Source: Streptomyces sp. NBC_00247
Lineage (GTDB): Bacteria > Actinomycetota > Actinomycetes > Streptomycetales > Streptomycetaceae
DNA: 64,000 nucleotides
Reading direction: 5' to 3'
Assembly: GCF_036188265.1 (NCBI RefSeq)
Contig: NZ_CP108093.1
Span: forward strand, 372,001-436,000
In this document: positions 1 through 8,650 of the stretch, in pieces
Layout: the number at the start of each line of letters is the position of its first letter
How positions within the stretch are numbered: the stretch's first letter is position 1
Made by a program: the position numbers and the translations under genes
The notes under the pieces: generated by a model
Databases searched by the model: none
Seen by the model: only the letters and a program-made list of their open reading frames with translations
What the model was told of the DNA's origin: nothing

Positions 1-148
1 CCCGCTCGTCGTCGTAGGCGACGTCCACCCCGGTGGCGTGGCCGGTTCCGGGCACCGGTCCGGAGTCCTCGGCCACCACCCGGTCGCGCAGGCGGTCCTG
101 GAGGGCACGCGCCTCGGTGGCGTCGGCGGGCACGGCGAACGTCGTCAT
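1..148 (-). CDS. nfi: Endonuclease V (deoxyinosine 3' endonuclease), N-terminal part only
   Basis: Read on the minus strand from an ATG at 148, the frame stays open to the window edge, so only about 49 residues are visible. Near its end is GVDVAYDDE, matching the (A)GVDVxY block of endonuclease V, whose Asp binds the catalytic metal. The preceding LQDRLRDRVV helix also fits the family N-terminus. The enzyme nicks DNA 3' of deaminated bases such as inosine. The gene diverges from the RecQ-like helicase, with about 160 bp between starts. The catalytic C-terminal two thirds is outside the window, so intactness cannot be judged. Confidence 0.75.
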   Translation of the reverse strand, partial: MTTFAVPADATEARALQDRLRDRVVAEDSGPVPGTGHATGVDVAYDDER

Positions 149-311
149 GGCCGCCGAGTCTAAGGGCTGTCCCGGGTGGCGGATCGGCGCCGGCCGACGG
201 CCGACTCGTCGGGGCGGCCTCACACTGCCTGCCGCGCGTCGGGCGGGGTACGAGGAGGCCACGGAGAACCCCGGCTCGCGGGTTCTGCCCGGCTCGACGT
301 CGAGGAGTGTC

Positions 312-2015
312 ATGGTGGCCGCTGATTCGTGTCGTCTTCAGGACGTCGCGCGGGACGTGTTCGGCTGGGAGCGGTTGCGACCGGAGCAGCTGATGGCGAT
401 GGAAGCGGTGATGGAGCGGCGCGACACCCTGGTGGTGATGCCCACGGGCGCCGGGAAGTCGGCCGTCTACCAGGTTCCGGGGGTGCTGCTTCCGGGCCCG
501 ACCGTCGTGGTGTCGCCGCTGGTCGCGCTCCAGCGCGACCAGGTCCAGGGGCTGCTGCGCCGCACGGGGACGGACGCGGCGGCGGTGAACTCGACGCAGT
601 CCGGGGACGAGAACGCCGCGGTCTGGGACAGGATCAGCGCGGGGGACGTCGACTTCCTCTTCCTCGCCCCGGAGCAGCTGGCCAAGGACGAGGTGGTCGA
701 GCAGCTCGCGGCCGCGAAGCCGGCGCTGTTCGTCGTGGACGAGGCGCAGTGCGTGTCCTCCTGGGGCCACGACTTCCGGCCCGAGTACCTGAGGCTCGGC
801 CAGGTGCTCCGGCGGATCGGGCGGCCTCCGGTGCTCGCTCTGACGGCCAGCGCCGCCGCCCCCGTGCGGGCCGACATCGTCGCGCACTTGGGGATGCGGG
901 ACGTGCGGGAGGTCGTCACCGGCTTCGACCGCCCGAACATCCATCTGGAGGTCATTCCGTTCCGGGACGCGGCCGTCAAGGCGCGGGCCGTGGTCGAGCG
1001 CGCCGCGGCGGAACCCAAACCGGGGCTGGTGTACGCGGCGACGCGGCGCGAGGCCGAGGAGTACGCGAACGAGCTGAGCCTGCTGGGGCTGGACGTGGCG
1101 GCGTACCACGCGGGACTCCCCGCGCAGGAGCGCGGCGACGTGCACGACCGCTTCCTGGCGGGTTCGCTGGACGTGGTGGTGGCGACGTCCGCGTTCGGGA
1201 TGGGTATCGACAAGCCGGACGTGCGCTTCGTGCTCCACGCGTCGGTCCCCGGGTCCCTGGACGCCTACTACCAGGAGATAGGCAGGGCCGGACGCGACGG
1301 CGAGCAGTCCCGGGCGATCCTCGCGTACCGGCCGCAGGACCTCGGCCTGCAGCGCTTCTTCTCGGCGGGCCGCCCCGATCCGGACACCGTCACCCAGGTG
1401 GCGCGCACGCTGGCGGAGCACGAGGGCCCCGTGCACCCCGGTGACCTGCGGGCCGAAACGCACCTGACGGCGAGCCGGCTGACGGCGGTCGTCAACCTCC
1501 TGGAACAGGTCGACGCGGTACACACCACCCGGCGGGGCGACGTGGAACCGGCCCCGGGCATGGACCCGGCCCACGCCGCGCAGCAGGCGGTCGAACTGGG
1601 CGACGCCCACCAGCAGCTCGAACGCTCCCGGGTGGACATGATGCGTGGCTACGCGGAGACCACCGGCTGCCGGCGCCGCTTCCTCCTCGGCTACTTCGGA
1701 CAGGTCCAGGGCGAGTCCGAGGGGTGCGGCTCCTGCGACGTGTGCGAAGCGGCCGAGCTGTCCCGGGAAGGCGTGGCACCCGGTCCGGCGGTCCTGGCCG
1801 GTACCGGAGGGCGGATACCCGCCCCGCCCGAAGAGCCGGCTGCCGGGGGTGACCACCCCTTCCACCCCGGCACCCGGGTCCGGCACCCGCACTGGGGGGA
1901 GGGGTCGGTGATGAGCGAGGAGGACCGGACTTTGACCGTGCTCTTCGGGACGGTCGGCTACCGCAGCCTGTCGCTGGAGGTCGTGCGGAGACACGGATTG
2001 CTCGACGTGTGCTGA
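312..2015 (+). CDS. recQ: RecQ-family ATP-dependent DNA helicase
   Basis: Superfamily 2 helicase of 567 residues that would unwind DNA in recombination and repair. Visible in order are the Walker A motif PTGAGKS (about 44-50), a DEAQ box (143-146) followed by CVSSWGHDFRPEY as in RecQ, motif V/VI with GMGIDKPDVR and QEIGRAGRDG, and a zinc-binding set Cys453, Cys472, Cys475, Cys478. A short C-terminal tail (GTRVRHPHWGEGSV onward) resembles a basic DNA-binding add-on; no HRDC domain is evident. The reading frame is open from 33, but I chose ATG 312 because GAGGAG lies at 302-307 and the helicase homology begins a few residues later; GTG 315 is an alternative. Confidence 0.92.
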   Translation: MVAADSCRLQDVARDVFGWERLRPEQLMAMEAVMERRDTLVVMPTGAGKSAVYQVPGVLLPGPTVVVSPLVALQRDQVQGLLRRTGTDAAAVNSTQSGDENAAVWDRISAGDVDFLFLAPEQLAKDEVVEQLAAAKPALFVVDEAQCVSSWGHDFRPEYLRLGQVLRRIGRPPVLALTASAAAPVRADIVAHLGMRDVREVVTGFDRPNIHLEVIPFRDAAVKARAVVERAAAEPKPGLVYAATRREAEEYANELSLLGLDVAAYHAGLPAQERGDVHDRFLAGSLDVVVATSAFGMGIDKPDVRFVLHASVPGSLDAYYQEIGRAGRDGEQSRAILAYRPQDLGLQRFFSAGRPDPDTVTQVARTLAEHEGPVHPGDLRAETHLTASRLTAVVNLLEQVDAVHTTRRGDVEPAPGMDPAHAAQQAVELGDAHQQLERSRVDMMRGYAETTGCRRRFLLGYFGQVQGESEGCGSCDVCEAAELSREGVAPGPAVLAGTGGRIPAPPEEPAAGGDHPFHPGTRVRHPHWGEGSVMSEEDRTLTVLFGTVGYRSLSLEVVRRHGLLDVC

Positions 2016-2477
2016 TCGTTCGCGGCTTCCGAAGACCGTTCGGTTGCCGCGGCATGCGGCAGGCGCGACCGGCGACAGGTGGGGGCCGCCGCGGCTCCGG
2101 GCGCACCGGAACGGGGTCCCGGCGCGACGGGCACGGTTCGCGGCACCTCGGACGGCGGGACGGCCGGCGTCCTGCGGGGCTTTCCGCCCGAGGCGTACCG
2201 CGATGTCACGACTCTCCGCCGATGGGACGTTCGCGGGTCCTGTCCCCGTGGCGGGGAGACCGGGCGGCCGGTCGCGTCCGGAGCGCCCCGGCGCCGTCGT
2301 GCCTGGCCAACCGGGTCCCCCGGCCCGGGATGGGCAGGCGCTTCCCGGGCAGTTGATCAGCACCCGGGGAATCGGCGGTGACACACCTCACGCCCCGGGT
2401 CGGTGCACGGATCGCGGCGTTCCGTCGTCTACTCCAGTGCCGGAGTCCGTTCGTCCAGCCGTGCGAGGGAGCAGGTC
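2016..2477. other. Intergenic region without a recognisable gene
   Basis: The gap between the RecQ helicase and the SsgA-like gene is about 460 bp and very GC-rich. Open frames on both strands are low-complexity Arg/Pro/Gly translations without a convincing ribosome binding site. It presumably carries the promoter of the SsgA-like gene; no clear -10/-35 pair or long hairpin was seen. Confidence 0.5.
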
Positions 2478-2894
2478 TTGTCCAGCCTTATCGAGCAGCC
2501 CGTACAGGCCCGCATGGTCGCGGCCGTTCCGCGGATGGCGACGCTGGCCGCCACGCTGCGGTACGACCGCGAGAATCCGTACGCCGTCCGGATCGCGTTT
2601 CCCGCCCGGGCCACCCTGGAGGGGACCGAGGTCTCGTGGGAGTTCTCCCGGGACCTGCTGGCCCGGGGCGTGGACGAGCCCGCCGGGGTCGGGGACGTAC
2701 GGGTGCGGCCTTTCGGCGAGGAGCGGACCGTGCTCGAGTTCCATGCGGCGGAGGGGGTCGCGATGGTGCACGTCCGCACCTCGGAGGTGCGCCGGTTCCT
2801 GGGGCGCGTACAGGAGTTGGTACCGACGGGCGACGAGTACCGGTATCTGGACCTCGACCGGGCCCTGGCCGAGCTCTTGGACGACAGCCGGTGA
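2478..2894 (+). CDS. SsgA-like sporulation/cell-division regulator
   Basis: A 138-residue protein of the SsgA-like (SALP) family, small actinobacterial proteins that help place septal and peptidoglycan machinery during sporulation. Family landmarks are the TLRYDRENPYAVRIAF block near residue 30, the WEFSRDLLARG stretch, GVGDVRV, and the C-terminal LGRVQELVPTG followed by LDLDRALAELL. Length is right for the family (about 130-145). The frame opens upstream at 2403, but TTG 2478 is preceded by GAGGGAG at 2465-2471 with a six-base spacer and gives the normal N-terminus. Which SALP (SsgA to SsgG) it is cannot be told from this alone. Confidence 0.85.
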   Translation: MSSLIEQPVQARMVAAVPRMATLAATLRYDRENPYAVRIAFPARATLEGTEVSWEFSRDLLARGVDEPAGVGDVRVRPFGEERTVLEFHAAEGVAMVHVRTSEVRRFLGRVQELVPTGDEYRYLDLDRALAELLDDSR

Positions 2895-3030
2895 GCGGGG
2901 GCACGGACCGGCCCGCCCCGGCCCGCCCGGAGCCGTCCAGGCCCCCGCGTGGCCGGCCCGGAACCCGTCCGGAAGGCCCCGGAGTGCGGCTTTGACACCG
3001 GCCAGGCTTGGCGGGGGGCTTACCGGGCCT

Positions 3031-3067
3031 TAACCTACGGACACGTAACCTACGAAGCCGTAGGTAA
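3031..3067. promoter_or_regulatory. Repeated operator-like motif upstream of the desaturase
   Basis: The 9-mer TAACCTACG occurs at 3031-3039 and again at 3046-3054, exactly 15 bp apart. The second copy forms a perfect inverted repeat with CGTAGGT (ACCTACG, four-base spacer AAGC, CGTAGGT; 3048-3065). The block ends 23 bp before the GTG start, so a bound repressor would overlap the promoter or initiation region. TetR-type control of desaturase genes is common in actinobacteria; that this is such a site is inference. Confidence 0.65.
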
Positions 3068-3090
3068 ATCTCCCGTCCCCAGGAGCCCCC

Positions 3091-4062
3091 GTGACGATCA
3101 CCTCTCCCCACCTCGGCAGTTCGAAGGCGTGGACCGACGCCCAGCTGCTGTACGCGCTGGAAGAGGTGGTGGAGAAGGAGCTCAACCGCCATCTCAAGGT
3201 CGCCAAGGACTGGATGCCCCACGAGTACGTGCCGTTCTCCGACGGCCGGAACTTCCCGGGCGTCTTCGACGACGGCGAGGCGTGGGCCCCGGACCAGTCG
3301 AAGGTCACGGACATCGGCAAGATCGCCCTCGTGGTGAACCTGCTGACCGAGGACAACCTCCCCAGCTACCACCACGAGATCGCCTCGCTCTTCGGCCGCG
3401 ACGGCGCCTGGGGCACCTGGGTGCACCGCTGGACGGCCGAGGAGGGCCGCCACGGCATCGTGATGCGTGACTACCTCCTGACCTCGCGCGCGGTGGACCC
3501 GGACAAGCTGGAGCAGTTCCGGATGGCGCACATGGCGGAGGGGTTCGAGTCCGACAACCGGCACTCGATGCTGCACTCCGTCGCGTACGTCGCCTTCCAG
3601 GAACTGGCCACCCGCGTCTCGCACCGCAACACGGGCCACCAGTCGGGCGACCCGGTATGCGACCGGATGCTCGCGCGCATCGCCACCGACGAGAACCTGC
3701 ACATGGTGTTCTACCGGAACCTCCTGGGCGCCGCCTTCGAGCTCGCCCCGGACCTCACCATGCAGGCCGTCCGGGACGTGGTCGTCAACTTCCGGATGCC
3801 CGGACACGGCATGCCCGGCTTCGAGCGGGCAGCCGCACAGATGGCGATCGGCGAGATCTACAACATGCGCATCCACCACGACGACGTGATCCAGCCCGTG
3901 CTGCGCTACCTCAAGGTCCTGGACATCGACGGGCTCGGCCCGGAGGGTCTCCAGGCGCAGGAGGAGCTCGGCCTGTACATGGGCGGCCTGGACAGCGAGG
4001 CCTCGAAGTTCGACGAGAAGCTCGCGGCCCGCAAGGTCCGCATGGCGGCGCGCGGGCGCTGA
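3091..4062 (+). CDS. Acyl-ACP desaturase (ferritin-like di-iron)
   Basis: A 323-residue soluble stearoyl-ACP-type desaturase that introduces a cis double bond into acyl chains using a di-iron centre and reduced ferredoxin. Two ExxH iron ligand pairs are visible: Glu118/His121 within TAEEGRHG and Glu201/His204 within DENLH. The TEDNLPSYHHEI stretch would supply further ligand residues of the four-helix bundle. The start is GTG 3091 after AGGAG at 3081-3085. It is monocistronic: the next gene is convergent. The repeated motif at 3031-3067 suggests repression by a lipid-responsive regulator, fitting a role in adjusting membrane fluidity. Confidence 0.92.
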   Translation: MTITSPHLGSSKAWTDAQLLYALEEVVEKELNRHLKVAKDWMPHEYVPFSDGRNFPGVFDDGEAWAPDQSKVTDIGKIALVVNLLTEDNLPSYHHEIASLFGRDGAWGTWVHRWTAEEGRHGIVMRDYLLTSRAVDPDKLEQFRMAHMAEGFESDNRHSMLHSVAYVAFQELATRVSHRNTGHQSGDPVCDRMLARIATDENLHMVFYRNLLGAAFELAPDLTMQAVRDVVVNFRMPGHGMPGFERAAAQMAIGEIYNMRIHHDDVIQPVLRYLKVLDIDGLGPEGLQAQEELGLYMGGLDSEASKFDEKLAARKVRMAARGR

Positions 4063-4105
4063 GGCCCGCGTACCGTCCGCCGGTACGCCCCTCCCGCGCC
4101 GGGCC

Positions 4106-7100
4106 TCACTCCGGCGCGGTCCACTCCTCGTACGCGGCGTCCCGGACGTCCGCCGCCGCGTGCTGGCGCAGTATCCGCAGCTGGGTGCGCCAGGGGGCGG
4201 TCCACTCGGTGCGCCGGCCGCCTGCCACCGTGAGCGCGACGGCGAACAGCCCCTGCGCGGAGTCGCCGCCCCTCGCGCTGAGCCGGCCCGCCACCGTGAG
4301 GAGGACCTCCGGGTCCCCGCCTCCGTACCGGCGCGCGTATACGAGACGGCCGAGGAGGGTGCGGGCGGTCCTGGCGGCGAGTGCCGGCCGCCCGTCGTGC
4401 AGGGCGGCGAGCCGGACGAGGCCCGCGTGCAGCCGGTCCGCGTCGGTGTACGCGTCGATCGCCCGGACCAGCAGGGCGGCGGCCTGCGGGACGGTGTCGC
4501 GGTGTCCTGCGAGGCGGTCCGCCGCACCGACGAGCAGGGCGCGCTCCGCCTCGGTCGGCGGTGCGTGCTTCCCGGACAGCGCCCGCACCATGTGGACGAG
4601 GCGCTGGCGGCCCGGCCGGTCACGGTCGGCGCCCGCGTCGTCGGCCGTGTCGTCGGTGGCCAGCATGGTGAACGTACGGTTGAGGGCGTCGGCCGCCTCG
4701 GGGCTCGCCGCCGCCACGGCGGTGAGGGCGTCGGCCGCGGCCGTCCAGCCACCCCGGCGGTCGAGGTCGGTCACTGCGGCGAGCAACACCTCGCTCGCCC
4801 CGGGAGCCCAGGGCAGCCACTGGGCCAGCGCCCGGTGGGCGGCGGCGCTCTGCTCGGGATCCGCGGCGGTGCTCACCTCCTGGACCAGCCGGGCGAACCT
4901 GGCCCGGTGCCGTTCCGGCAACCCGGAGGGGGCGGTGCGCAGTACGGCCCCGCGCAGCACCGCCGTGTCGCTGCCCGCGGCGTCTGCCAGCACCTCCCAG
5001 ATCCGTTCCGAGCCGAGCAGTCGGGGCGCGAAGGCGACGCAGGCGGCCCGTACGTCGGGGTGCTGGCCGGGTTCGGCGTAGGCACCGGCGACCGCCTCGG
5101 CGGCACGCTCCAGGGGCAGCCGGGCGGCGGCGAGCCGCACCATCTCCTTGCGGCTGGTGACCTTTCCGGTACCGGGCGCGGTCCGCGCGGCCAGCACTCC
5201 GGTCAGCCGGGACGGGCGGACGTACCGCGTCACCTCGCTCGCCGCGAAGGCGGCGACCCGTGCCCGGTCTCCGCCGGCGTGGGCGAGCAGCTCGTCCAGC
5301 GCGTCGGCGGGGCGGTCGGTCCGGGCGAGGGCGGCGAGAGCCGCTTCGGCCAGGACCACGTCCGGGGAGGCGGCCCTCACGCGCAGGGCGGCGGTACCCG
5401 CTCCCGGTACGGCGGCCAGCCGCGCGACGGCCGCGACCCGGGTCCACTGGGGCAGCAAGGCGTCGTCGGCCGTCCTCTCCAGTCCGCGCAGGGCGGCCTT
5501 CTGCTGGCGGGGCACCCAGCGCACGGTCTCGCGTCCGACCGGTACCGTGCGGTCGGCCTCGCGGGTGGCGAATCTGCCGGACGGCACCGGTCCGCCGAGC
5601 ACGCCGTCCAGCAGATCGGTGCGCCGTGCGGCGACGGCCCGCCACACGGCCGGGATCACGACGGCGGAGCGGTCCCGGTCCAGAATCTCTTCGACGCGCG
5701 TGTCGCGGGGCCCGGGTCGTGCCAGGTACAGAGTGATCGCCGCGCGCGCGGTGGGGGCGTCACCGTAGAGGACGGCCTGGCGGAGGAAGTCCTGGAGTTC
5801 GGCCATGCCCTCGGCGCGGCGTCCGGCCGCCCGGGCGAGTGCGAGCACGAGGCCGTAGTCGGACTTCTCGGCGCCCGCCTCCAGCCAGGTGCGCAGCGCT
5901 TCGAACACCTGGTGTTCCTGGCCCTTGCGCAGGCTGCGGTCGAGTCGTCCGAGGTCGGCGCCGCCGGTGGAGCCGGAGAGCCGGACGAGGGTGCGCAGGG
6001 ACCAGCTGACCAGGGTCCGGCTCCCGGTGGCGGCGTGTTCGCGCAGGACGGCCACGGCGAGGGAGCCGAGCGCGGAGCGGGTGGCGGAGGAGGAGTCGCG
6101 GGCCTCGACGGCGTCGGTGGCGATCCGGTCGAGGAGCGGCTCGGACGCGGCGGTGAAGAGGGCGGGCGGGGTGTCGAGCAGGGCGCGCAGCGCGGCGGTG
6201 CGCACGGGTTCCTGTTCGTTGCGCAGCCGCCCCATGTCGTCGAGTACCGCATGCACGGTGGCGGGTTCGCCGGAGCGTCCCGCGTTGCGGACCAGCAGGC
6301 GCCAGGCCGTCGCGCGGTCGTCGGCGGCCGGCCTGCGGACGGCGGTGAGCAGGCGTTCGCGCACCTCTTCGGCGGGCAGGTAGGACTCGGCGAGCAGAAC
6401 CGTGTCCCAGGGTTCGCCGTGTTCGCGGGCCCAGGAGGCCATGCGCCGGGCCGTCGCGGCGACCCGTCGGCGGGGAAGTGCGTCGAGCACGGCGGAATCG
6501 ACGGGGATACCGGCGGCCCCGGTGCCGTCCGGGTCGGTGACGGACGCGTGGAACGACTCCCGCCGGCCGGGGGGCAGGGCGCGCAGCAGCCGCGCGAGGG
6601 TGGCGGAGTCCTCGCCGAGGACCCTGCCGAGTGCGACCAGCCGCCCTTCCGGCGCGGTCCGGGCCAGCCGTTTCAGCAGGGTGGTGCTGAGGACGCCGTG
6701 GCGGGGGAACTCGGTGCGCCCCGGGCCGAGAAACAGGCCGGTGAAGCGTCCCGGGTCGGCGGTGACGAGCGGGCCGAGGCTGCTGTGGAGGGCGACGGGG
6801 AGGCGGGCGAGCGGGTATTTCTCCAGCAGGTCGAGGACGCGGTACGGCAGCCGGCCGGCCGCTGCAGCGACCGCTCGGTCGTGTCCGTGCCGCTGCCACC
6901 AGGGTGCGCGCAGGTCCTCGGGGAGCGCGGCGAGTTCGCGCTCCGCGTGGTCGAGGAGGGGGCCGGGGTGGCGCCGCCCGAGCGAGGACCAGCGGGCGAG
7001 GGCGTGGAAGAGTTCCGGCAGGAGCGCCGCCACGACCTCGGGTGAGCAGCCGGGCAGTATCCGGGCCGCCTCCGCGTCGCCCCAGGTACGGCGCAGGGAG

Positions 7101-7504
7101 ACGACCAGCCGGTCGGCCAGCCCGGTCCGGCGCCCCGCGACGACCGCCCGGATCAGCTGGAGCCGTACGGCGGCCGGGGCGTCGGCCATCGCTTCCTCGA
7201 ACACCGCGTCGGGCACGCCCAGCCCGTCCGCCACCCGCAGCGCCTGGCCCCGGACGAAGGGGTCCTCGTCGTCGATGCGCCGGGCCACCCACTCCCGGTC
7301 GCCGCCCATCGCCGCCGCGAGGACCGCGACGCCGCGTTCGTACGGGTCACCGTCCTCCAGTTCCTCCAGCACCGGCCGCAGGTCACCCGCATCCACCAGC
7401 CGCCGCACACGGTCCGCCAGTTCCCGCATGCGGGCGGGGTACGGAAGCGGGTCGAGGCTGTCGAGCAGGGCGCAGGCCAGTACCAGCGGCCGGTTGTCGG
7501 TCAT
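4106..7504 (-). CDS. Giant HEAT-repeat-like protein, function unknown
   Basis: A 1132-residue protein from ATG 7504. No catalytic motif was found. The sequence is a long run of amphipathic helices with repeated Ala/Leu/Arg patterns such as DEDPFVRGQALRVADGLG and LVRNAGRSGEPATVHAVLDD, which is how HEAT/ARM alpha-solenoids look. No signal peptide or membrane segment is evident, so it is probably a cytoplasmic scaffold. It stands alone between the convergent desaturase gene and the divergent chitosanase-like gene. Related large HEAT proteins occur in Streptomyces with no assigned role; I do not assign one here. It differs from the WGR/DUF4132 protein at 54.4 kb, which has a WGR domain. Confidence 0.75.
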   Translation of the reverse strand: MTDNRPLVLACALLDSLDPLPYPARMRELADRVRRLVDAGDLRPVLEELEDGDPYERGVAVLAAAMGGDREWVARRIDDEDPFVRGQALRVADGLGVPDAVFEEAMADAPAAVRLQLIRAVVAGRRTGLADRLVVSLRRTWGDAEAARILPGCSPEVVAALLPELFHALARWSSLGRRHPGPLLDHAERELAALPEDLRAPWWQRHGHDRAVAAAAGRLPYRVLDLLEKYPLARLPVALHSSLGPLVTADPGRFTGLFLGPGRTEFPRHGVLSTTLLKRLARTAPEGRLVALGRVLGEDSATLARLLRALPPGRRESFHASVTDPDGTGAAGIPVDSAVLDALPRRRVAATARRMASWAREHGEPWDTVLLAESYLPAEEVRERLLTAVRRPAADDRATAWRLLVRNAGRSGEPATVHAVLDDMGRLRNEQEPVRTAALRALLDTPPALFTAASEPLLDRIATDAVEARDSSSATRSALGSLAVAVLREHAATGSRTLVSWSLRTLVRLSGSTGGADLGRLDRSLRKGQEHQVFEALRTWLEAGAEKSDYGLVLALARAAGRRAEGMAELQDFLRQAVLYGDAPTARAAITLYLARPGPRDTRVEEILDRDRSAVVIPAVWRAVAARRTDLLDGVLGGPVPSGRFATREADRTVPVGRETVRWVPRQQKAALRGLERTADDALLPQWTRVAAVARLAAVPGAGTAALRVRAASPDVVLAEAALAALARTDRPADALDELLAHAGGDRARVAAFAASEVTRYVRPSRLTGVLAARTAPGTGKVTSRKEMVRLAAARLPLERAAEAVAGAYAEPGQHPDVRAACVAFAPRLLGSERIWEVLADAAGSDTAVLRGAVLRTAPSGLPERHRARFARLVQEVSTAADPEQSAAAHRALAQWLPWAPGASEVLLAAVTDLDRRGGWTAAADALTAVAAASPEAADALNRTFTMLATDDTADDAGADRDRPGRQRLVHMVRALSGKHAPPTEAERALLVGAADRLAGHRDTVPQAAALLVRAIDAYTDADRLHAGLVRLAALHDGRPALAARTARTLLGRLVYARRYGGGDPEVLLTVAGRLSARGGDSAQGLFAVALTVAGGRRTEWTAPWRTQLRILRQHAAADVRDAAYEEWTAPE

Positions 7505-7668
7505 GGGGGGATTCTGCCGTGCACCGACGAGGATCGGGCCACGGTTTTACCGAACGTGATCAGAGGGTGGTCGGGAGGGCGGGGGCGGACGCTCCGGGAG
7601 GATGACCCCACACATGCGCCCCGGTCGCCCCGGGTCAGGGGTGACCAGTGGGTTTCCTGTGAGCCGCC

Positions 7669-7674
7669 TACACT
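7669..7674 (+). promoter_or_regulatory. Candidate -10 hexamer, possibly for a leaderless transcript
   Basis: TACACT lies eight bases before the GTG start of the chitosanase-like gene. No purine-rich ribosome binding site precedes that GTG. Transcription starting the usual 6-8 bases downstream would give an mRNA beginning at or next to the start codon. No convincing -35 box is seen at 17-18 bp. Confidence 0.4.
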
Positions 7675-7681
7675 GTGCGGC

Positions 7682-8575
7682 GTGAAACCTGCGATACGTC
7701 TCGCCGTCATCGGCGTCCCGGTCATCATCGTCCTCTCCCTGGTCTTCGGGGGTTCCGGCGACGAACTTCCCTCCGACACCGGGCAGCCGTCGGCGAGCAA
7801 CGAGAAGCAGTCGGCTGCGGACCTGCGCGCCGAGGAGGACGCGGAGATCGCGGAGCAGCCTCCGGGGCTCGCCGATCCGGCGATGAAGGAGATCGCGTCG
7901 GAGCTGGTCTCCAGTGCGAACAGCGCCACGCTCGACTGGCGAAGCCGGTACGGCGCGATCGAGGACACCGGGGACGGCCTGGGCTACACCGCCGGGATCG
8001 TCGGTTTCTGCTCGGGCACCAGCGACATGCTCGACCTCGTGGAGCGCTACACCGCCGGGCACCCGGACAACCCGCTGGCGTCCTTCCTGCCGGCACTGCG
8101 CAAGGTGAACGGCTCCGGGTCGCACGAGGGACTGGACCCCGGGTTCACCGACGCCTGGAAGCTGGCCTCCGAGGACCAGGCGTTCCGCGCGGCACAGGAG
8201 GAGACCCGCGACCGCCTCTACTTCGAGCCGGCCGTCCGGCAGGCGAAGCTCGACGGGCTGGGACCGCTCGGGCAGTACATCTACTACGACGCGATGGTGC
8301 TGCACGGACCCGACACCAGCGCGACGGGTTTCTACGGCATCAGGGAAGCGGCTCTGTCGGACGCCGACACGGTGGCCGAGGGCGGTGACGAGGAGGAGTA
8401 CCTCGACATCTTCCTGGACGCGAGCAAGAAGGCGATCCTGGCGAAGCGCACCGGGCGCGACACCTCCCGGATCGACGGCATGCAGATGAGGTTCCTCGAC
8501 GAGGGCAACTTCGAGCTGACCACCCCTCTGGAGTGGCGGGTGTACGGGAAGACCTTCCGCCTCCCGGCTGCCTGA
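7682..8575 (+). CDS. GH46 chitosanase homologue with the proton-donor Glu replaced by Asn
   Basis: A 297-residue protein with an N-terminal hydrophobic segment (about residues 5-23) and a Ser/Glu-rich linker, so secreted or membrane-anchored. From about residue 65 it follows the GH46 chitosanase fold closely: ELVSSANSATLDW, IEDTGDGLGYTAGIVGF, SGTSDML, LPALRKVNGSGSH, RVYF-like DRLYFEPAV and the Tyr-Asp-Ala block YYDAMVLHGP. Aligned to the Streptomyces N174 enzyme from memory, the nucleophile-side Asp40 is kept (Asp98), as are the Thr45 and Asp57 equivalents. The general acid Glu22 position is Asn80, encoded by AAC at 7919-7921. It may therefore be a chitosan-binding protein or a weak or altered enzyme. 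GTG 7682 was chosen because the signal segment follows directly. Confidence 0.85.
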   Translation: MKPAIRLAVIGVPVIIVLSLVFGGSGDELPSDTGQPSASNEKQSAADLRAEEDAEIAEQPPGLADPAMKEIASELVSSANSATLDWRSRYGAIEDTGDGLGYTAGIVGFCSGTSDMLDLVERYTAGHPDNPLASFLPALRKVNGSGSHEGLDPGFTDAWKLASEDQAFRAAQEETRDRLYFEPAVRQAKLDGLGPLGQYIYYDAMVLHGPDTSATGFYGIREAALSDADTVAEGGDEEEYLDIFLDASKKAILAKRTGRDTSRIDGMQMRFLDEGNFELTTPLEWRVYGKTFRLPAA

Positions 8576-8650
8576 GGATCTGATCCCGCACGAGAGTGCT
8601 CCCGCGAGTCCCGCCGCTGCCGTGGCTCCGCGGCTTCCCGTCGGCCCCGG

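Noticed and set aside
329..1444. Long overlapping open frame inside the RecQ gene
   Set aside because: Low-complexity Arg/Gly/Ala translation in a shifted frame, a shadow of high-GC coding DNA.
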